A DNA stretch of 64,000 nt from Amycolatopsis keratiniphila subsp. keratiniphila (lineage in GTDB: Bacteria > Actinomycetota > Actinomycetes > Mycobacteriales > Pseudonocardiaceae), in assembly GCF_001620365.2 (NCBI RefSeq), contig NZ_LQMT02000014.1, positions 95,478 through 159,477 on the forward strand. The letters are read 5' to 3'. The stretch's first letter is position 1. Each line of letters begins with the position of its first letter. The position numbers were made by a program, and so were the translations under genes. Of this stretch, positions 16,766 through 24,303 are shown piece by piece. Below the pieces are notes generated by a model. The model was not told where the DNA came from. It worked only from the letters and a program-made list of their open reading frames with translations, and made no database searches.

Positions 16766-16804
16766 CATACGCTACCGTATGGAAAAACATACGGCACCGT
16801 ACGG
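16766..16804. promoter_or_regulatory. Clustered inverted half-sites between tetR and the SRPBCC gene
   Basis: Four overlapping half-sites of the type CCGTAyG/CrTACGG in alternating orientation: CATACG at 16766, CGTATG ending 16781, CATACGG at 16788-16794, and the palindrome CCGTACGG at 16797-16804. CCGTATG and CATACGG form a dyad with a 6-base A-rich centre. The cluster starts 5 bases upstream of the tetR start codon and ends 10 bases before the SRPBCC ATG, ideal for cooperative TetR binding that blocks both promoters. Confidence 0.75.
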
Positions 16805-16813
16805 GAGGCGGAC

Positions 16814-17359
16814 ATGCCCTTCGGATCACCCGCGAACTGGGGCGCGACCACGGAAGAACGCCGCCGCGCGCAGCCGGCGGACACCCTGCTCGACGGCCCG
16901 ATCGCGCGTTTCGACCGCGCGGTCACCGTGCGGGCGCCCGCCGCGCTCGCGTACCGCTGGCTCTGCCAGATCTCGGTCGCGCCCTACAGCTACGACCTGC
17001 TCGACAACCGGGGACGCCGCAGCCCCGGCAGCCTCACCCCCGGCGCCGACGAACTCGCCCCCGGGGACACGCTGATCGTGTTCAAGCTGACCGAGGTGCG
17101 GCGGGGACACAGCCTCACCGGGCGGACTTTCGCCGAATCCGAGAAGGTGTTCGGCCCGGTGGCGGCCACGTACTCGGTCGAGCCGATCGACGAGCGGTCG
17201 TGCCGCATGCTGTGCCGCATCGTCGTGACTTCGAAAGGGCTGCGTGGGCGCCTCAAGGAGTTCCTGCTCGGGTGGGGCGACCTGATCATGATGCGGAAAC
17301 AGTTGCTGACGTTGAAGAAGTACTCCGAGCGGGACGCGCGGCTCGGTCACGTCTCGTAA
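16814..17359 (+). CDS. SRPBCC (START/polyketide cyclase-like) family protein
   Basis: A 181-residue protein. The segment FDRAVTVRAPAALAYRWLCQISVAPYSYDLLDNRGRR, with the later R-x-C-R-M-L-C-R strand and a C-terminal amphipathic helix, matches the SRPBCC fold, which binds hydrophobic ligands in a deep cavity. Many actinomycete relatives are uncharacterised. ATG at 16814 follows GGGAGGCGGAC. It lies across a regulatory gap from a TetR gene and may be the direct target of that repressor. Its 3' coding end contains a 19-bp sequence repeated exactly 111 bp downstream. Role unknown; lipid or small-molecule binding is an inference. Confidence 0.78.
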   Translation: MPFGSPANWGATTEERRRAQPADTLLDGPIARFDRAVTVRAPAALAYRWLCQISVAPYSYDLLDNRGRRSPGSLTPGADELAPGDTLIVFKLTEVRRGHSLTGRTFAESEKVFGPVAATYSVEPIDERSCRMLCRIVVTSKGLRGRLKEFLLGWGDLIMMRKQLLTLKKYSERDARLGHVS

Positions 17360-17454
17360 GTCCGGCCGGCATCCGCGGCGTTGCGAAAGCCACTTTCGCA
17401 ACGTTGAAGGTTGCGAAAGTGGCTTTCGCAACACGCCGAGCGGGACGCGCGGCT
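17325..17454. repeat. Exact 19-bp direct repeat flanking a hairpin
   Basis: CCGAGCGGGACGCGCGGCT occurs at 17325-17343, in the last codons of the SRPBCC gene, and again at 17436-17454, ending within the stop codon of the convergent FAD/Fe-S oxidase gene. Between the copies lie the SRPBCC stop codon and the nested hairpin 17380-17432. A chance exact 19-mer this close is improbable, so a local duplication or insertion event is implied. Confidence 0.85.
17380..17432. terminator. Nested double hairpin between convergent genes (family C)
   Basis: GTTGCGAAAG-CCA-CTTTCGCAAC at 17380-17402 and its exact reverse complement at 17410-17432, separated by 7 bases. Each half can fold alone, or the two can pair with each other as one 23-bp stem. 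It lies between the convergent SRPBCC and oxidase genes and fits a bidirectional terminator. Confidence 0.75.
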
Positions 17455-20227
17455 AGGGCAGCGCGCGCCTTAACAGCTCCGCCAGGTGCACGGCACGCCG
17501 CCCGTCGAGCTGCTCGATCTGCGTCCGGCAGCTGAAGCCGTCCGCGACCACTTCGGTGCCCTCGGCCGCGGCACGGATCGCGGGCAGCATGCGGTCTTCG
17601 GCGCAGGCGACCGAAACGTCGTAGTGCCCGCGCTCGAAGCCGAAGTTGCCCGCCAGTCCACAGCAGCCGGAGTCCATTGTGGAATTGTGGACACCCGCGG
17701 CGCGCATGGCGGCCTCGTCGGCGTCGAAGCCGAGCACGGCGTGCTGGTGGCAATGCACCTGGCTGAGCGTCTCGACGTCCAGCGAACGGAATTCCAGCGG
17801 TGAATCCTCGACGAGCTCCGCGAAGGTCCTGGTCCGTTCGGCGAGCAGTTCCGCGACCGGGTCGCCGGGCAGCAGCGCCGGGAGATCACCGCGGAACAGC
17901 GCCGTGCAACTCGGCTCCAGCCCGGCCACCAGGTACCCCGACCGCAGGTACGGTTCGAGTACCGAAAGCGTGCGGCGCAACACCTTCTTCGCCACATCGA
18001 GCTGTCCGGTCGACACCCAGGTGAGGCCGCAGCAGACACCGCGATCGGGCAGGACGACGTCGTAACCCGCGGCGGTGAGCACCTCGGCCGCGGCGTCGAG
18101 GACGTCCGGCGTGAGGTAGTTGTTGAACGAGTCGGGCCACAGCACCACGGGCCGGGAGCCGGTCGCCCAGCGCTTGAGATCCGCACGCCGCCGGGTGAAC
18201 GGCGACGCGGCGAATGTCGGCAGATCCCGTTCCGGCGCGATCCCGCCGAACTTCTTCAGCAGCCCGGCGAACCGGCGCGACATCGTGTTCGCCAGCCGGG
18301 GCGCGAGCGACGCCGCGCGCAGCCACATCGGCAGCCAGCCCATCGAATAGTGCGAAGCCGGGCGGATCCGTCCTTTGTGGTGCTGGTGCAGGAATTCCGC
18401 CTTGTACGTCGCCATGTCGACGTCGACCGGGCAATCGGACAGGCACCCCTTGCACGACAGGCAGAGATCCAGCGCCTCGGCGACCTCCTCCGAGCGCCAG
18501 CCGTCGGTGATCAGTTCGCCGTTCACCATCTCGGCGAGCAGATGCGCGCGGCCCCGCGTCGAATGCTTCTCCTCGCGCGTGGCGCGATAGCTCGGGCACA
18601 TCACGCCCGCCCCGGTGGTGTTGCGGCATTTCCCGACACCGACGCAACGCCGCATCGCCTGCCCGAAAATCCCCCTGTCCTCCGGGTACGCGAGCGCGGT
18701 GACGTCTTCGAGCTCCAGCGGCGCGCGGCGGACGCGGAGATCGGCGTCGACCGGCCTGGGATTCACCAGGATGCCGGGGTTCATCATGCCCGCCGGATCG
18801 AAGATCCCCTTGAACCGCGCGAAAAGCGCGAGGATCTCGGGACTGTACATCCGGGACAGCAGCTCCGAACGCGCCTGGCCGTCGCCGTGCTCCCCCGACA
18901 GCGAGCCGCCGTGCGCGGCGACCAGGTCCGCCGCCTCCTCCAGGAACGACCGGAATCCGGCGATCCCTTGCGGTGAAAGCAGATCGAAGTCCAGCCGCAG
19001 GTGCAGACAGCCCTCGCCGTAGTGGCCGTAGACGACGCTTTTGCGCCCGTGCTCGCGCATGAGCTGCTTGAACTCCCGCAGGTAGGCGCCCAGCCGCTCG
19101 GGCGGCACGGCCGCGTCTTCCCAGCCGGGCCAGGCTTCCTCACCCCCGGCCAGCCGGGTCGCGAGACCGGCGCCCTCCTCCCGGATCCGCCACAGCCGCT
19201 TCTGCGCGGCCGCGTCGTCGAGCAGTGCGGATCCGGTCAGCGCGCCGCGAAGCGCGTCGATCAGCCCGCGTGCCTGATCCGGATCGGCCATTTCGACGAA
19301 CAACCAGGCGCCACCGGGCGGCAGGCCGTCGGCGCGACCGGGCTCCAGCAGCGCGACGAGATCGGCGTCGACGCCTTCGACGGTCAGCGGCGACCACGGC
19401 AGGATCGCCGGTACCGCGTCGGCCGCGGCGATGTCGGACTCGAAGCCGAGCACCGCGAGCACCTTGCGCCGCGGGACCTCGGCGAGCGAGACCGTCGCCT
19501 CCAGCACGGTGACGCAGGTGCCCTCGCTGCCGACCAGCGCCTTGGCGACGTCGAAACCGTTCTCCGGCAACAGGTGTTCCAGTCCATAGCCGGAGACCCG
19601 CCTGCTGAAGGAGGACAGTTCGGTGCGCAGCAACGCCAGGTTGTCCCGGACCAGCGCGCGCAGCTCGGAGAAGACCCGGCCTTCGGTGCCGGGCCTGGCC
19701 GCCCGGGCGTCCACTTCGGACGGTGAGGTCGGCCCGACGGTCAGCCGGGTGCCGTCGTAGAGCAGCACGTCCAGCTCCCGGACGACGTCGACCGTGCGGC
19801 CCCAGGCCACCGAATGCGAGCCGCAGGCATTGTTGCCGATCATCCCGCCGACCGTGCACCGCGAATGCGTCGACGGATCGGGGCCGAACCGGAGCCCGTG
19901 CGGCGCGGCGAGCCGCTGGAGGTCGTCGAGGACGGTGCCCGGGGCGACCCTCGCCGTCCGCGCCGCCGGGTCGAGGCCGAGGACACCGCCTAGGTGACGC
20001 GAAGTGTCGATCACGACGCCCGGCCCGCACGAGTTGCCCGCGACGCTGGTGCCGCCGCCGCGGGCGATCACCGGCAGCCCGGCCCGGCGGCAGGCGGCGA
20101 CGGCCTCGATCACCTCGCCGGTGCTCCGCGGCAGCACCACACCCTTCGGCACGTGCCGGTAGTTGGAGGCATCGGTCGTGTACAGCGCCAGCGTCGCGGC
20201 GTCGGCCAGGATCTCCACGGGGTCCAT
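17453..20227 (-). CDS. FAD-binding and Fe-S-binding oxidase (D-lactate/2-hydroxyacid dehydrogenase type)
   Basis: A 924-residue fusion. The N-terminal 470 or so residues form a PCMH/VAO-type FAD domain (GGGTSVAGNSCGPGVVID near residue 55, TVGGMIGNNACGSHS near 130) and its C-terminal cap. Then come two Fe-S regions: CVGVGKC with a later CPSY, and CLSCKGCLSDCP, a standard 4Fe-4S pattern. The last third has two CCG domains, including HCHQH and SGCCGLAGNFG. This order is that of GlcD-GlcF type fused D-lactate or D-2-hydroxyglutarate dehydrogenases, which pass electrons from a 2-hydroxy acid to the respiratory chain. The substrate is not fixed by sequence. It is divergent, by 86 bp, from a two-component system. 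Confidence 0.88.
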   Translation of the reverse strand: MDPVEILADAATLALYTTDASNYRHVPKGVVLPRSTGEVIEAVAACRRAGLPVIARGGGTSVAGNSCGPGVVIDTSRHLGGVLGLDPAARTARVAPGTVLDDLQRLAAPHGLRFGPDPSTHSRCTVGGMIGNNACGSHSVAWGRTVDVVRELDVLLYDGTRLTVGPTSPSEVDARAARPGTEGRVFSELRALVRDNLALLRTELSSFSRRVSGYGLEHLLPENGFDVAKALVGSEGTCVTVLEATVSLAEVPRRKVLAVLGFESDIAAADAVPAILPWSPLTVEGVDADLVALLEPGRADGLPPGGAWLFVEMADPDQARGLIDALRGALTGSALLDDAAAQKRLWRIREEGAGLATRLAGGEEAWPGWEDAAVPPERLGAYLREFKQLMREHGRKSVVYGHYGEGCLHLRLDFDLLSPQGIAGFRSFLEEAADLVAAHGGSLSGEHGDGQARSELLSRMYSPEILALFARFKGIFDPAGMMNPGILVNPRPVDADLRVRRAPLELEDVTALAYPEDRGIFGQAMRRCVGVGKCRNTTGAGVMCPSYRATREEKHSTRGRAHLLAEMVNGELITDGWRSEEVAEALDLCLSCKGCLSDCPVDVDMATYKAEFLHQHHKGRIRPASHYSMGWLPMWLRAASLAPRLANTMSRRFAGLLKKFGGIAPERDLPTFAASPFTRRRADLKRWATGSRPVVLWPDSFNNYLTPDVLDAAAEVLTAAGYDVVLPDRGVCCGLTWVSTGQLDVAKKVLRRTLSVLEPYLRSGYLVAGLEPSCTALFRGDLPALLPGDPVAELLAERTRTFAELVEDSPLEFRSLDVETLSQVHCHQHAVLGFDADEAAMRAAGVHNSTMDSGCCGLAGNFGFERGHYDVSVACAEDRMLPAIRAAAEGTEVVADGFSCRTQIEQLDGRRAVHLAELLRRALP

Positions 20228-20266
20228 TCAAGACAACCGCGGGCGAGAACGCATCGGCGAACCTCT

Positions 20267-20296
20267 CCGGACGGGTGTGTCGGAAACCACGTCCGG
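20267..20296. promoter_or_regulatory. Inverted repeat in the oxidase/two-component divergent gap
   Basis: CCGGACG at 20267-20273 and CGTCCGG at 20290-20296, 16 bases apart, within the 86-bp gap between the oxidase start and the histidine kinase start. It may bind the adjacent response regulator. Arms of 7 bp are short in DNA this rich in G+C. Confidence 0.35.
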
Positions 20297-20313
20297 TGTG
20301 CGATCGTGAGCGC

Positions 20314-21489
20314 GTGACGGCGAGACGGCACGCCGCTGAAGAGCTCGCCGCCGAGCACAGCGCGGTGCTCGGCGGGCTTCTTCGCGAGCGCGAAGAGCTG
20401 CTCGCGACCCTCGACCGGGTCGCGGCCCTCAACGGCACCGCGCGGCTGATCCGCGAGTCGATCGGCACGCATTCCGGCTTCGTCGCCGAGCTGGCCGGGC
20501 CCGAACAGGCGGTGATCCGCTGGATGTCGGGCACCCGCACCGACGCCCTGCAGGATCTCGCCGTGCCGATCGGCCAGGGCATCGGCGGACGGGTGCTCGC
20601 GCTGGGCAGGCCCGTGCGGGTCAACGACTACGTCAGCTCGCCGAGCATCACCCACCAGTTCGACGCGCAGGTCCGCGGCGAGGGGCTCGCCGCGATGATC
20701 GCCGTCCCGATCGTCAGCGGGACCGAGACCGTCGCCATCGCGTACGCCGCCATGCGCGAGCGCCGCGACTTCGGCGACGACGCCGTCCAGTCCCTCGAGG
20801 ACATCGCCACCGAGGCCGGACGGGCGCTGAAACTGGCGTCGGTCGCCGAGGCCGACCGCGAGACCGCGCTGTCCGCCGAGCGGCTCCGCATGCAGAGCGC
20901 GCTGCACGATTCGGTCGGCGCGCTGCTGTTCTCCATCGGCGTCCAGGTACGGAACCTGCACGAGGACATCAGCGACAACCCGGCGCTCGAATCGCGGCTG
21001 CGGCGGCTGGAGGGCGACGTGTCGGCCGCGTCGAGGGCGCTGCGCGAGTCGCTGCTCGCGCTGTCGGAGTCGAGCCCGGAACGCGCATTGCCGGTGGAGC
21101 TGGCCGAGCACTGCCGTTCGTTCCAAGCGCGCTGCGGTGTCCCGGCGCGGTTCGTGCAGCTCGCCCCGGTGCCGCGGCTGGACGCCGAACGCACCGGCCT
21201 GCTGGTCGCGGCCGTCCGGGAGGGCCTGCTCAACGTGGAGAAACACGCCGAAGCGCTGTCCGTCGTGGTCAGCCTGCTGCCCAGTGACGACGGCGTACAG
21301 GTGGTCGTCGCCGACGACGGGACCGGTCACCGCTCCGAAGAGGACGAGCCCGAGCCGGGGACCGGGATGGGGCTGCGCGCACTGGCCGAACGCGCCGCGC
21401 GGCTCGGCGGCCGGGTCAGCCTGGTGCGGGACGACGACGATGGGTGCACGCTGCGAGCCTGGGTGCCGGAACCGTGCCGTCGCCGGTGA
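20314..21489 (+). CDS. GAF-domain histidine kinase (NarL-type partner)
   Basis: A 391-residue cytoplasmic kinase without membrane spans. A short coiled N-terminus is followed by a GAF domain at about 35-175. The dimerisation and phosphoacceptor region of the HisKA_3 type has H198 in MQSALHDSVGALLFSIGVQ. The ATP-binding domain includes the N-box VREGLLNVEKHAEA and the G2-type TGMGLRALAERA. The signal enters through the GAF domain (small molecule, haem or redox). GTG at 20314. The stop overlaps the start of the response regulator (GTGA), which indicates translational coupling. The system is divergent from the FAD/Fe-S oxidase and may regulate it. Confidence 0.9.
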   Translation: MTARRHAAEELAAEHSAVLGGLLREREELLATLDRVAALNGTARLIRESIGTHSGFVAELAGPEQAVIRWMSGTRTDALQDLAVPIGQGIGGRVLALGRPVRVNDYVSSPSITHQFDAQVRGEGLAAMIAVPIVSGTETVAIAYAAMRERRDFGDDAVQSLEDIATEAGRALKLASVAEADRETALSAERLRMQSALHDSVGALLFSIGVQVRNLHEDISDNPALESRLRRLEGDVSAASRALRESLLALSESSPERALPVELAEHCRSFQARCGVPARFVQLAPVPRLDAERTGLLVAAVREGLLNVEKHAEALSVVVSLLPSDDGVQVVVADDGTGHRSEEDEPEPGTGMGLRALAERAARLGGRVSLVRDDDDGCTLRAWVPEPCRRR

Positions 21490-22100
21490 CGGTCCTCGTC
21501 GTGGACGACCATCCGGTGGTCCGCGACGGGGTGAGCCTGCTGCTGCGCTACGACCCGGCGATGACCGTGGTCGGCTCGGCCGAGACCGGCCGGTCCGCGA
21601 TCCGGCGGGCGGGTGAGCTGAAACCGGTGCTGATCCTGCTGGACCTGCGGCTGCCGGACATGCTCGCGCCCGAGGTCATCGCCGAACTCCGGCGCGTGCA
21701 TCCGGCCGGGCGGATCGTGGTGTTCACCGCGCACGGCGACCATCAGGGCGTGCGGGCCGCGCTGGATTCGGGGGCACACGGCTGCCTGCTCAAGGACGTC
21801 GCCGGGACGGATCTGGTGGCGGCGTTGCGGCAGGTGCTCAAGGGTGAGCGCGTCGTCGATCCGCGGATCTTCCCCGACGACGGCCAGCGGTCCGACGCGC
21901 TGGCGCGCAGTGGGCTGACGCGGCGCGAGTACGAGGTGCTGCGGTTGGCCGCGCAGGGCCAGACGAATCCGGAGATCGCGGAATCGACCGGGCTGGCGCG
22001 GAACACCGTCAAGACCTATCTGCAGTCCGCGCTGCACAAACTCGGCGCGCGGAACCGCGTCGAAGCCATCGGCAAGGCCTCCGAAGCCGGCCTCCTCTGA
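21486..22100 (+). CDS. NarL/FixJ family response regulator
   Basis: A 204-residue regulator. The receiver domain has the acidic pair DD at 7-8, phosphoacceptor D53 in LLDLRLPD and the lysine in LLKDVAG. The C-terminal LuxR-type HTH (LTRREYEVLRLAAQGQTNPEIAESTGLARNTVKTYLQSALHKL) lies at about 140-195. I chose GTG 21486 because it overlaps the kinase stop in a GTGA unit; GTG 21474 is the alternative. The partner is the kinase just upstream. A repeat-rich gap of 572 bases follows. Confidence 0.92.
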   Translation: MTVLVVDDHPVVRDGVSLLLRYDPAMTVVGSAETGRSAIRRAGELKPVLILLDLRLPDMLAPEVIAELRRVHPAGRIVVFTAHGDHQGVRAALDSGAHGCLLKDVAGTDLVAALRQVLKGERVVDPRIFPDDGQRSDALARSGLTRREYEVLRLAAQGQTNPEIAESTGLARNTVKTYLQSALHKLGARNRVEAIGKASEAGLL

Positions 22101-22115
22101 CGCGGGCTGAAAGCT

Positions 22116-22144
22116 CCTTTCGCCGCGTCTGATGTGGCGAAAGG
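22116..22144. terminator. Short hairpin after the response regulator gene (family C-like)
   Basis: CCTTTCGCC and GGCGAAAGG, 9-bp perfect arms with an 11-base loop, 15 bases after the stop. It shares the GCGAAAG core with the larger double hairpin at 17380-17432. Confidence 0.55.
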
Positions 22145-22170
22145 CGCCCTCGTCCCGGCCTCGGATATGG

Positions 22171-22218
22171 GGTCGTGAGTGGCGTTTCGGGTTCTAACCC
22201 GAAACGCCACTCACGACC
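22171..22218. terminator. 23-bp-arm perfect hairpin (family B)
   Basis: Perfect inverted repeat around the two central bases CT. The arm begins GGTCGTGAGTGGCG and continues TTTCGGGTT. It is the best-preserved copy of the motif also found at 9204-9249 and 52092-52139, and is one of five hairpins stacked in the 22101-22672 gap. Confidence 0.65.
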
Positions 22219-22236
22219 ACCGGTTTGGGTCCATGA

Positions 22237-22293
22237 AGTACGTGAAGGCCCCCTTCATTGCGCTAGACGCAGTGAAGGGGGCCTTCACGTACT
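22237..22293. terminator. Long hairpin (family A)
   Basis: Outer arms AGTACGTGAAGGCCCCCTTC and its complement pair perfectly; an inner TGCG/CGCA stem surrounds the loop CTAGA. It carries the GTGAAGGCC family signature. Confidence 0.65.
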
Positions 22294-22302
22294 GGGGAAG
22301 GT

Positions 22303-22349
22303 GTGAAGGTCGAGTTTCCTCGGCTGAGCCGAGGGAAGGGGGCCTTCAC
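22303..22349. repeat. Degenerate family A hairpin
   Basis: Same core CCTCGGCTGAGCCGAGG and the same outer GTGAAGG/CCTTCAC as the elements at 2563-2619 and 37364-37418, but the left arm has diverged (GTCGAGTTT instead of a perfect match). It looks like a decaying copy of a repeat family. Confidence 0.6.
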
Positions 22350-22415
22350 GCGCCGCGGTTGTGGTTGCTGTGGTTGCTGGTGCAGGTGAGCTGCAGGTGG
22401 CGATATCTGAAGGTA

Positions 22416-22462
22416 GTGAAGGCCTCCTTCACTACCTTCAGGGTAGGCAAGGAGGCCTTCAC
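22416..22462. repeat. Family A hairpin with nested stem
   Basis: GTGAAGGCCTCCTT and AAGGAGGCCTTCAC, 14-bp perfect arms, enclose CTACC/GGTAG. It is the fourth hairpin carrying the GTGAAGGCC signature in this window and lies about 210 bases before the importer operon. Confidence 0.6.
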
Positions 22463-22484
22463 GGACCCGACCCCCGATCGGCCG

Positions 22485-22579
22485 CACTCGCGTGATCGAC
22501 GCCGGAACACCCCGAGTGCGGCCTCCAATCACACGAGTCACGTCCCTGATCACGCGAGTGACGCCTCTGCTCACGCCGC
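22485..22579. repeat. Array of 10-bp cores at 21-bp period with dyad symmetry (copy 1)
   Basis: CTCGCGTGAT at 22487-22496 faces ATCACACGAG at 22528-22537 symmetrically. A further ATCACGCGAG lies at 22549-22558, exactly 21 bp on, with weaker units 21 bp either side (22507 and 22570). The loop sequence is related, in reverse complement, to that of the larger array at 37444-37619. It lies about 100 bases upstream of the ABC importer operon. Confidence 0.7.
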
Positions 22580-22672
22580 GCCTGGGTGCCCGGTCCGTAC
22601 AGCCCCCGTGTCCGTTTTGTGTCCGGGTGGGTCTCCAGGTGGGGGTAACGCGGCGGAGGGTGCCCACGCAGG

Positions 22673-23530
22673 ATGACCGCCACCGATCGTGACTCGCGTC
22701 ACACGAACGGAGGAGGCGGCTTGCTCAGTGTTCGTGATCTCCAGGTGCGGTACGGCCGATCGGTGGCCGCACTGCACGGGGTCGACCTCGACGTTTCACC
22801 CGATGGCGTGCTGGCCGTCCTCGGCAGCAACGGGGCCGGGAAGTCGACCCTGCTGCGCACCGTCTCCGGCACGCTGCGGATGCACCGCGGCTCGGTTTCC
22901 GCCGGTGAGGTGCGCTACGACGGCAAACCACTGACCAAACTGGACCCCGCCCGCATCGTCGGTCTCGGCGTCGTCGGCGTCCCCGAAGGCCGCCAGGTCT
23001 TCGCGCGGATGACGGTCGAGGAGAACCTGCGCGCCGGCGGGATCGGCGCCCGCTCCCCCGAGCAGCGCGCCGCCGCCCGCAAACGCGTCGACGAACTCTT
23101 CCCGGTCCTGTCCGAACGCGCCAAACAGCGCGCCGGCCTGCTTTCCGGCGGCGAGCAGCAGATGCTCGCGATCGGCCGCGCGCTGATGTCCGGCCCGCGG
23201 CTCCTGCTGCTCGACGAACCTTCGCTCGGTCTCGCGCCGAAGATCGTCGAGCGGATCGGCGACATCATCCGCGAGATCCACGAACAGGGCACCGCCGTGG
23301 TGCTGGTCGAGCAGAACGCCGTGATGGCGTTGCGCGTCGCCGACCACGCGATCGTCCTCGAAGTCGGCCGGGTGGCGCTGGCGGGCACGACGGCCGAACT
23401 CGCGGCGAGCGAGGAGGTCCAGCGGCTCTACCTGGGCGGTCACGCCGAATCGCAGGCCACCGCCGAGGCCGAAGCCGCCGACGCCCGCAAGCATCTCGCG
23501 GGCCGGAGCCTGTCGAGGTGGGCAGGATGA
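22673..23530 (+). CDS. Branched-chain amino acid-type ABC transporter, ATPase (LivF-like)
   Basis: A 285-residue ATP-binding subunit. Walker A is GSNGAGKST near residue 51, the signature is LSGGEQQ, Walker B is LLLLDEPS followed by LGLAP, and the switch histidine position is occupied by glutamine/asparagine (VEQNA), as in LivF. The gene leads a five-gene run in which each start overlaps or abuts the preceding stop. A 15-30 residue tail rich in Ala/Glu extends past the usual LivF end. It pairs with the LivG-like ATPase to drive uptake through the two permeases. Confidence 0.93.
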   Translation: MTATDRDSRHTNGGGGLLSVRDLQVRYGRSVAALHGVDLDVSPDGVLAVLGSNGAGKSTLLRTVSGTLRMHRGSVSAGEVRYDGKPLTKLDPARIVGLGVVGVPEGRQVFARMTVEENLRAGGIGARSPEQRAAARKRVDELFPVLSERAKQRAGLLSGGEQQMLAIGRALMSGPRLLLLDEPSLGLAPKIVERIGDIIREIHEQGTAVVLVEQNAVMALRVADHAIVLEVGRVALAGTTAELAASEEVQRLYLGGHAESQATAEAEAADARKHLAGRSLSRWAG

Positions 23531-24303
23531 CACCACCCGAGTTGCGCGTCGAGAACGTGACCCTGCGCTTCGGCGGGATCCGGGCCCTGGACGACGTCTC
23601 GTTCACCGTCGGCTCCGGTTCGCTGCACGCGCTCATCGGCCCGAACGGCGCCGGGAAGTCCAGCTGTTTCAACGTGATCAGCGGCCTCTACCGGGCGAAC
23701 ACGGGCAGCGTCCGGCTCGGCGACACCGTCCTTTCCGGACTCCCGCCGCATCGGCTGGCCCGCCTCGGCGTCGGCCGGTCGTTCCAGAACGCCGCCCTCT
23801 CCCCCGGCTCGACCGTGCTCGACAACGTCATGCTCGGCCGTCACGCGCTCACCAAGGGTGGCTTCCTCGCCTGCGGCCTCCGTCTGCCGTGGACGGTCCG
23901 GGCCGAACGCCGCCATTCCGAACGGGTGCGGGAGATCTGCGACTTCCTCGGCATCGGCGCGCTGGTGGACCTCCCGGTCGGCGCGCTGCCCTACGGCGCG
24001 GTGAAACGCGTCGACCTCGCCCGCGCGCTCGCCGTCGAACCGGTCCTGCTGCTGCTCGACGAACCCGCGGCGGGCATGAACGCGACCGAGACCGCCGAAC
24101 TGGCCGGCACGATCCGCGACGTCCGTGACGAGCTCGGCATCTCGATCCTGCTGGTGGAACACGACATGGGGCTGGTGATGGGTATCGCGGACCGGGTCAC
24201 CGTCCTGGACTTCGGCAAGCGCATCGCCGACGGCACCCCGGCCGAGGTCCAGTCGGATCCGGACGTGATCAAGGCATATCTCGGCACGGAGGCCACGGCG
24301 TGA
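23527..24303 (+). CDS. Branched-chain amino acid-type ABC transporter, ATPase (LivG-like)
   Basis: A 258-residue ATPase with Walker A GPNGAGKSS near residue 38, the Q-loop SFQNAALSPG, and Walker B LLLLDEPAAGMN. The conserved histidine is in VEHDMGLVM, as in LivG. The ABC signature is unusual: where LSGGQ is expected the sequence reads LPYGAVKR, which is the typical LivG variant. ATG 23527 overlaps the LivF-like stop (ATGA), and the stop overlaps the LivH-like start (GTGA). Confidence 0.93.
   Translation: MTPPELRVENVTLRFGGIRALDDVSFTVGSGSLHALIGPNGAGKSSCFNVISGLYRANTGSVRLGDTVLSGLPPHRLARLGVGRSFQNAALSPGSTVLDNVMLGRHALTKGGFLACGLRLPWTVRAERRHSERVREICDFLGIGALVDLPVGALPYGAVKRVDLARALAVEPVLLLLDEPAAGMNATETAELAGTIRDVRDELGISILLVEHDMGLVMGIADRVTVLDFGKRIADGTPAEVQSDPDVIKAYLGTEATA

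Larger units (their letters stand above)
22101..22672. other. 572-base gap packed with hairpins and repeats
   Basis: This gap separates the response regulator from the ABC importer operon. It holds five hairpins and the first 21-bp-period array, listed individually. Between 22354 and 22410 is a low-complexity GTTGTGGTTGCTG stretch. I see no convincing protein-coding gene; short open frames there are produced by the palindromes. The promoter of the importer operon should lie in the last 100 bases, but I could not pick a clear -35/-10 pair. Confidence 0.7.

Noticed and set aside
22179..22676. Small protein genes beginning MAFRVLTRNATHD in the 22 kb gap
   Set aside because: The start and the first residues are produced by the GTCGTGAGTGG hairpin. 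The same peptide beginning appears at other copies of that hairpin, so it is a palindrome artefact.
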